A stretch of DNA of 64,000 nt from Fulvivirga sediminis. Its GTDB lineage: Bacteria > Bacteroidota > Bacteroidia > Cytophagales > Cyclobacteriaceae. The position numbers and the translations under genes are program-made. The stretch is taken from positions 186,001 through 250,000 of the forward strand of contig NZ_JAESIY010000009.1 in assembly GCF_016757215.1 (NCBI RefSeq), given 5' to 3'. The notes under the pieces were generated by a model. That model was not told the DNA's origin. It searched no databases and worked only from the letters and a program-made list of their open reading frames with translations. Positions 63,116 to 64,000 of this stretch are shown here, one piece after another (position 1 is the first letter of the stretch; the number at the start of each line of letters is the position of its first letter).

Positions 63116-64000
63116 TTATTTTCCTATTCCAGGCACATTAAGTGGTTCGGGTTGAAACCAATGAAATTCATTGTCATGCTTATTAGGGTAAACCTCATTG
63201 AGATTATCCCCATTATATAAGCGACCATTTTTCATTATCATATTTACGGTATTGCTATTTCTGATGTTATCGAGTGGATTTTCATCCAGAATAACCAGGT
63301 CAGCGAGCTTACCTTCTTCAATAGATCCCAAGTCATTTTCTAAACCGAGTGCCGTAGCCCCCAAGATGGTAGCCACTTTTAAAGCATTATGCTCAGAAAG
63401 CCCCCCAGACTGTACTGACCACAGCTCCCAATGATAACCCAGGCCTTGTAGCTGTCCATGAGAACCTATGCCCGCCAGACCATCAGCCTCCACTAGTTTA
63501 TTAACAAACTTAGCATGATCATCAAAGACATACTCTTCTTTCATAAACCATCCAGCATTTCTACGTCTGCTCTTGGCATCGAGCTCTGACTTAGGTGTAA
63601 AAAAGTTAAGCTTTTCATCACCTTGAACATTTTCGGTTTCATAATAATAGTTTTCTGCCCATGGGCCTCCGTAAGAAACCAATAGCGTAGGTGTATAAGC
63701 CGTTTTGGACTCACTAACCAAGGTCAGTACATCTTTATACAAAGGATAAATAGGAAAGCTATGCTCATGACCGGGATATCCATCTAAAATTTGGGTTAAA
63801 TTCATTTTAAAATCCAGTGCTCCCTCAGTAGTAGGCATCAGCTCCTGTTCTTTTGCTGCCATAATAATCCATTGCCGTTGCTGTCTGTTACCTGTGATGT
63901 ACATTTTAATGGTTTTAGTATGATAATACTCTGAGTATTGCCTCAACACATTTCTAGCATGATCAAGATCCTTAATATTATACGCCCAAAAGCCAACTCC
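63116..64000 (-). CDS. C-terminal part of an amidohydrolase-family protein (5' end outside window)
   Basis: The frame is open to base 64000, adding 17 codons (GVGFWAYNIKDLDHARNV) to the GTG at 63949, so this is the 3' portion of a larger gene. About 294 residues. Landmarks: SKTAYTPTLLVSYGGPWAENYY, EYVFDDHAKFVNKLVEADG, IGSHGQLQGLGYHWEL, and the metal/substrate end GKLADLVILDENPLDNI. The YYYETENVQ pattern belongs to large periplasmic amidohydrolases that carry an N-terminal TolB-like propeller. It probably hydrolyses cyclic amide or peptide-like bonds in the envelope; true substrate unknown. Confidence 0.85.
   Translation of the reverse strand, partial: GVGFWAYNIKDLDHARNVLRQYSEYYHTKTIKMYITGNRQQRQWIIMAAKEQELMPTTEGALDFKMNLTQILDGYPGHEHSFPIYPLYKDVLTLVSESKTAYTPTLLVSYGGPWAENYYYETENVQGDEKLNFFTPKSELDAKSRRRNAGWFMKEEYVFDDHAKFVNKLVEADGLAGIGSHGQLQGLGYHWELWSVQSGGLSEHNALKVATILGATALGLENDLGSIEEGKLADLVILDENPLDNIRNSNTVNMIMKNGRLYNGDNLNEVYPNKHDNEFHWFQPEPLNVPGIGK

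Noticed and set aside
1-64000. tRNA, rRNA, CRISPR arrays and insertion sequences
   Set aside because: Looked for cloverleaf-like and tandem-repeat patterns and transposase motifs while reading; none seen. A tRNAscan or CRISPR search would settle it.

Overview
The window looks like a chromosomal segment of a Bacteroidota bacterium, most likely a gliding or Cytophagia-type marine or soil lineage. Supporting signs are a GldB gliding lipoprotein, a type IX secretion (T9SS) sorting domain on a secreted protease, a PorE-like TPR/propeller/OmpA lipoprotein, several lipoboxes and outer-membrane barrels, an ECF sigma/FecR/TonB-receptor relay with an STN domain, AT-rich spacers with almost no Shine-Dalgarno sites, and several promoters of the Bacteroidota form TTTG-N19-21-TAnnTTTG. 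I see no rRNA, tRNA, CRISPR, insertion sequence or prophage. Genus cannot be fixed from this sequence alone.

Layout. 1-9067: housekeeping and envelope genes (3' part of a conserved gene usually labelled Maf-like, PLP enzyme, secreted YCII protein, alpha/beta hydrolase, HTTM/gamma-carboxylase-like membrane protein, PorT-like barrel, GldB, CoaX, SMUG2-like glycosylase). 9068-9757: gene-poor stretch with an orphan terminator and a possible small RNA. 9758-14720: MFS-type tripartite efflux operon (TetR, TolC, HlyD/EmrA, DHA2 pump) with two palindromes lying on its predicted promoter. 14832-15245: an unannotated decayed gene with two in-frame TAA codons. 15277-22262: ECF sigma, FecR, STN-type TonB receptor, acidic lipoprotein and beta-propeller phytase, which reads as an inducible phytate-acquisition unit. 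22597-26464: a soluble histidine kinase, a frameshifted secreted-protein remnant, and an S74-tail protein followed by a T9SS-exported metzincin. 26748-32784: a divergent Lgt paralogue, an M48 peptidase/barrel/lipoprotein cluster, and a tetraether-synthase-like radical SAM protein with a tiny membrane partner.

32911-39519 is one 2202-residue thioester alpha-2-macroglobulin with a SusC-style CarboxypepD-reg plus plug module inserted in its middle. 39683-41964 holds two small membrane proteins, a methyltransferase and a patatin. 42325-45625 holds an M14 peptidase, a thioesterase and an acyl carrier protein. 45825-52209 is an RND efflux operon controlled, by inference, by an adjacent GbsR/MarR regulator: GTTC-N10-GAAC repeats lie upstream of both the regulator and the tolC gene. 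52228-64000: thiol peroxidase, M1 aminopeptidase, PurM, a siderophore-type TonB receptor, the PorE-like protein, conserved unknowns, and the C-terminal part of an amidohydrolase that runs off the window.

The best leads for new biology are the macroglobulin/plug fusion, the radical SAM pair, the degenerate Lgt paralogue, the phytate unit with its acidic lipoprotein, the two predicted operator/promoter arrangements, and the two gene remnants. All functional statements are from reading the sequence and recalling families; no database search was run.
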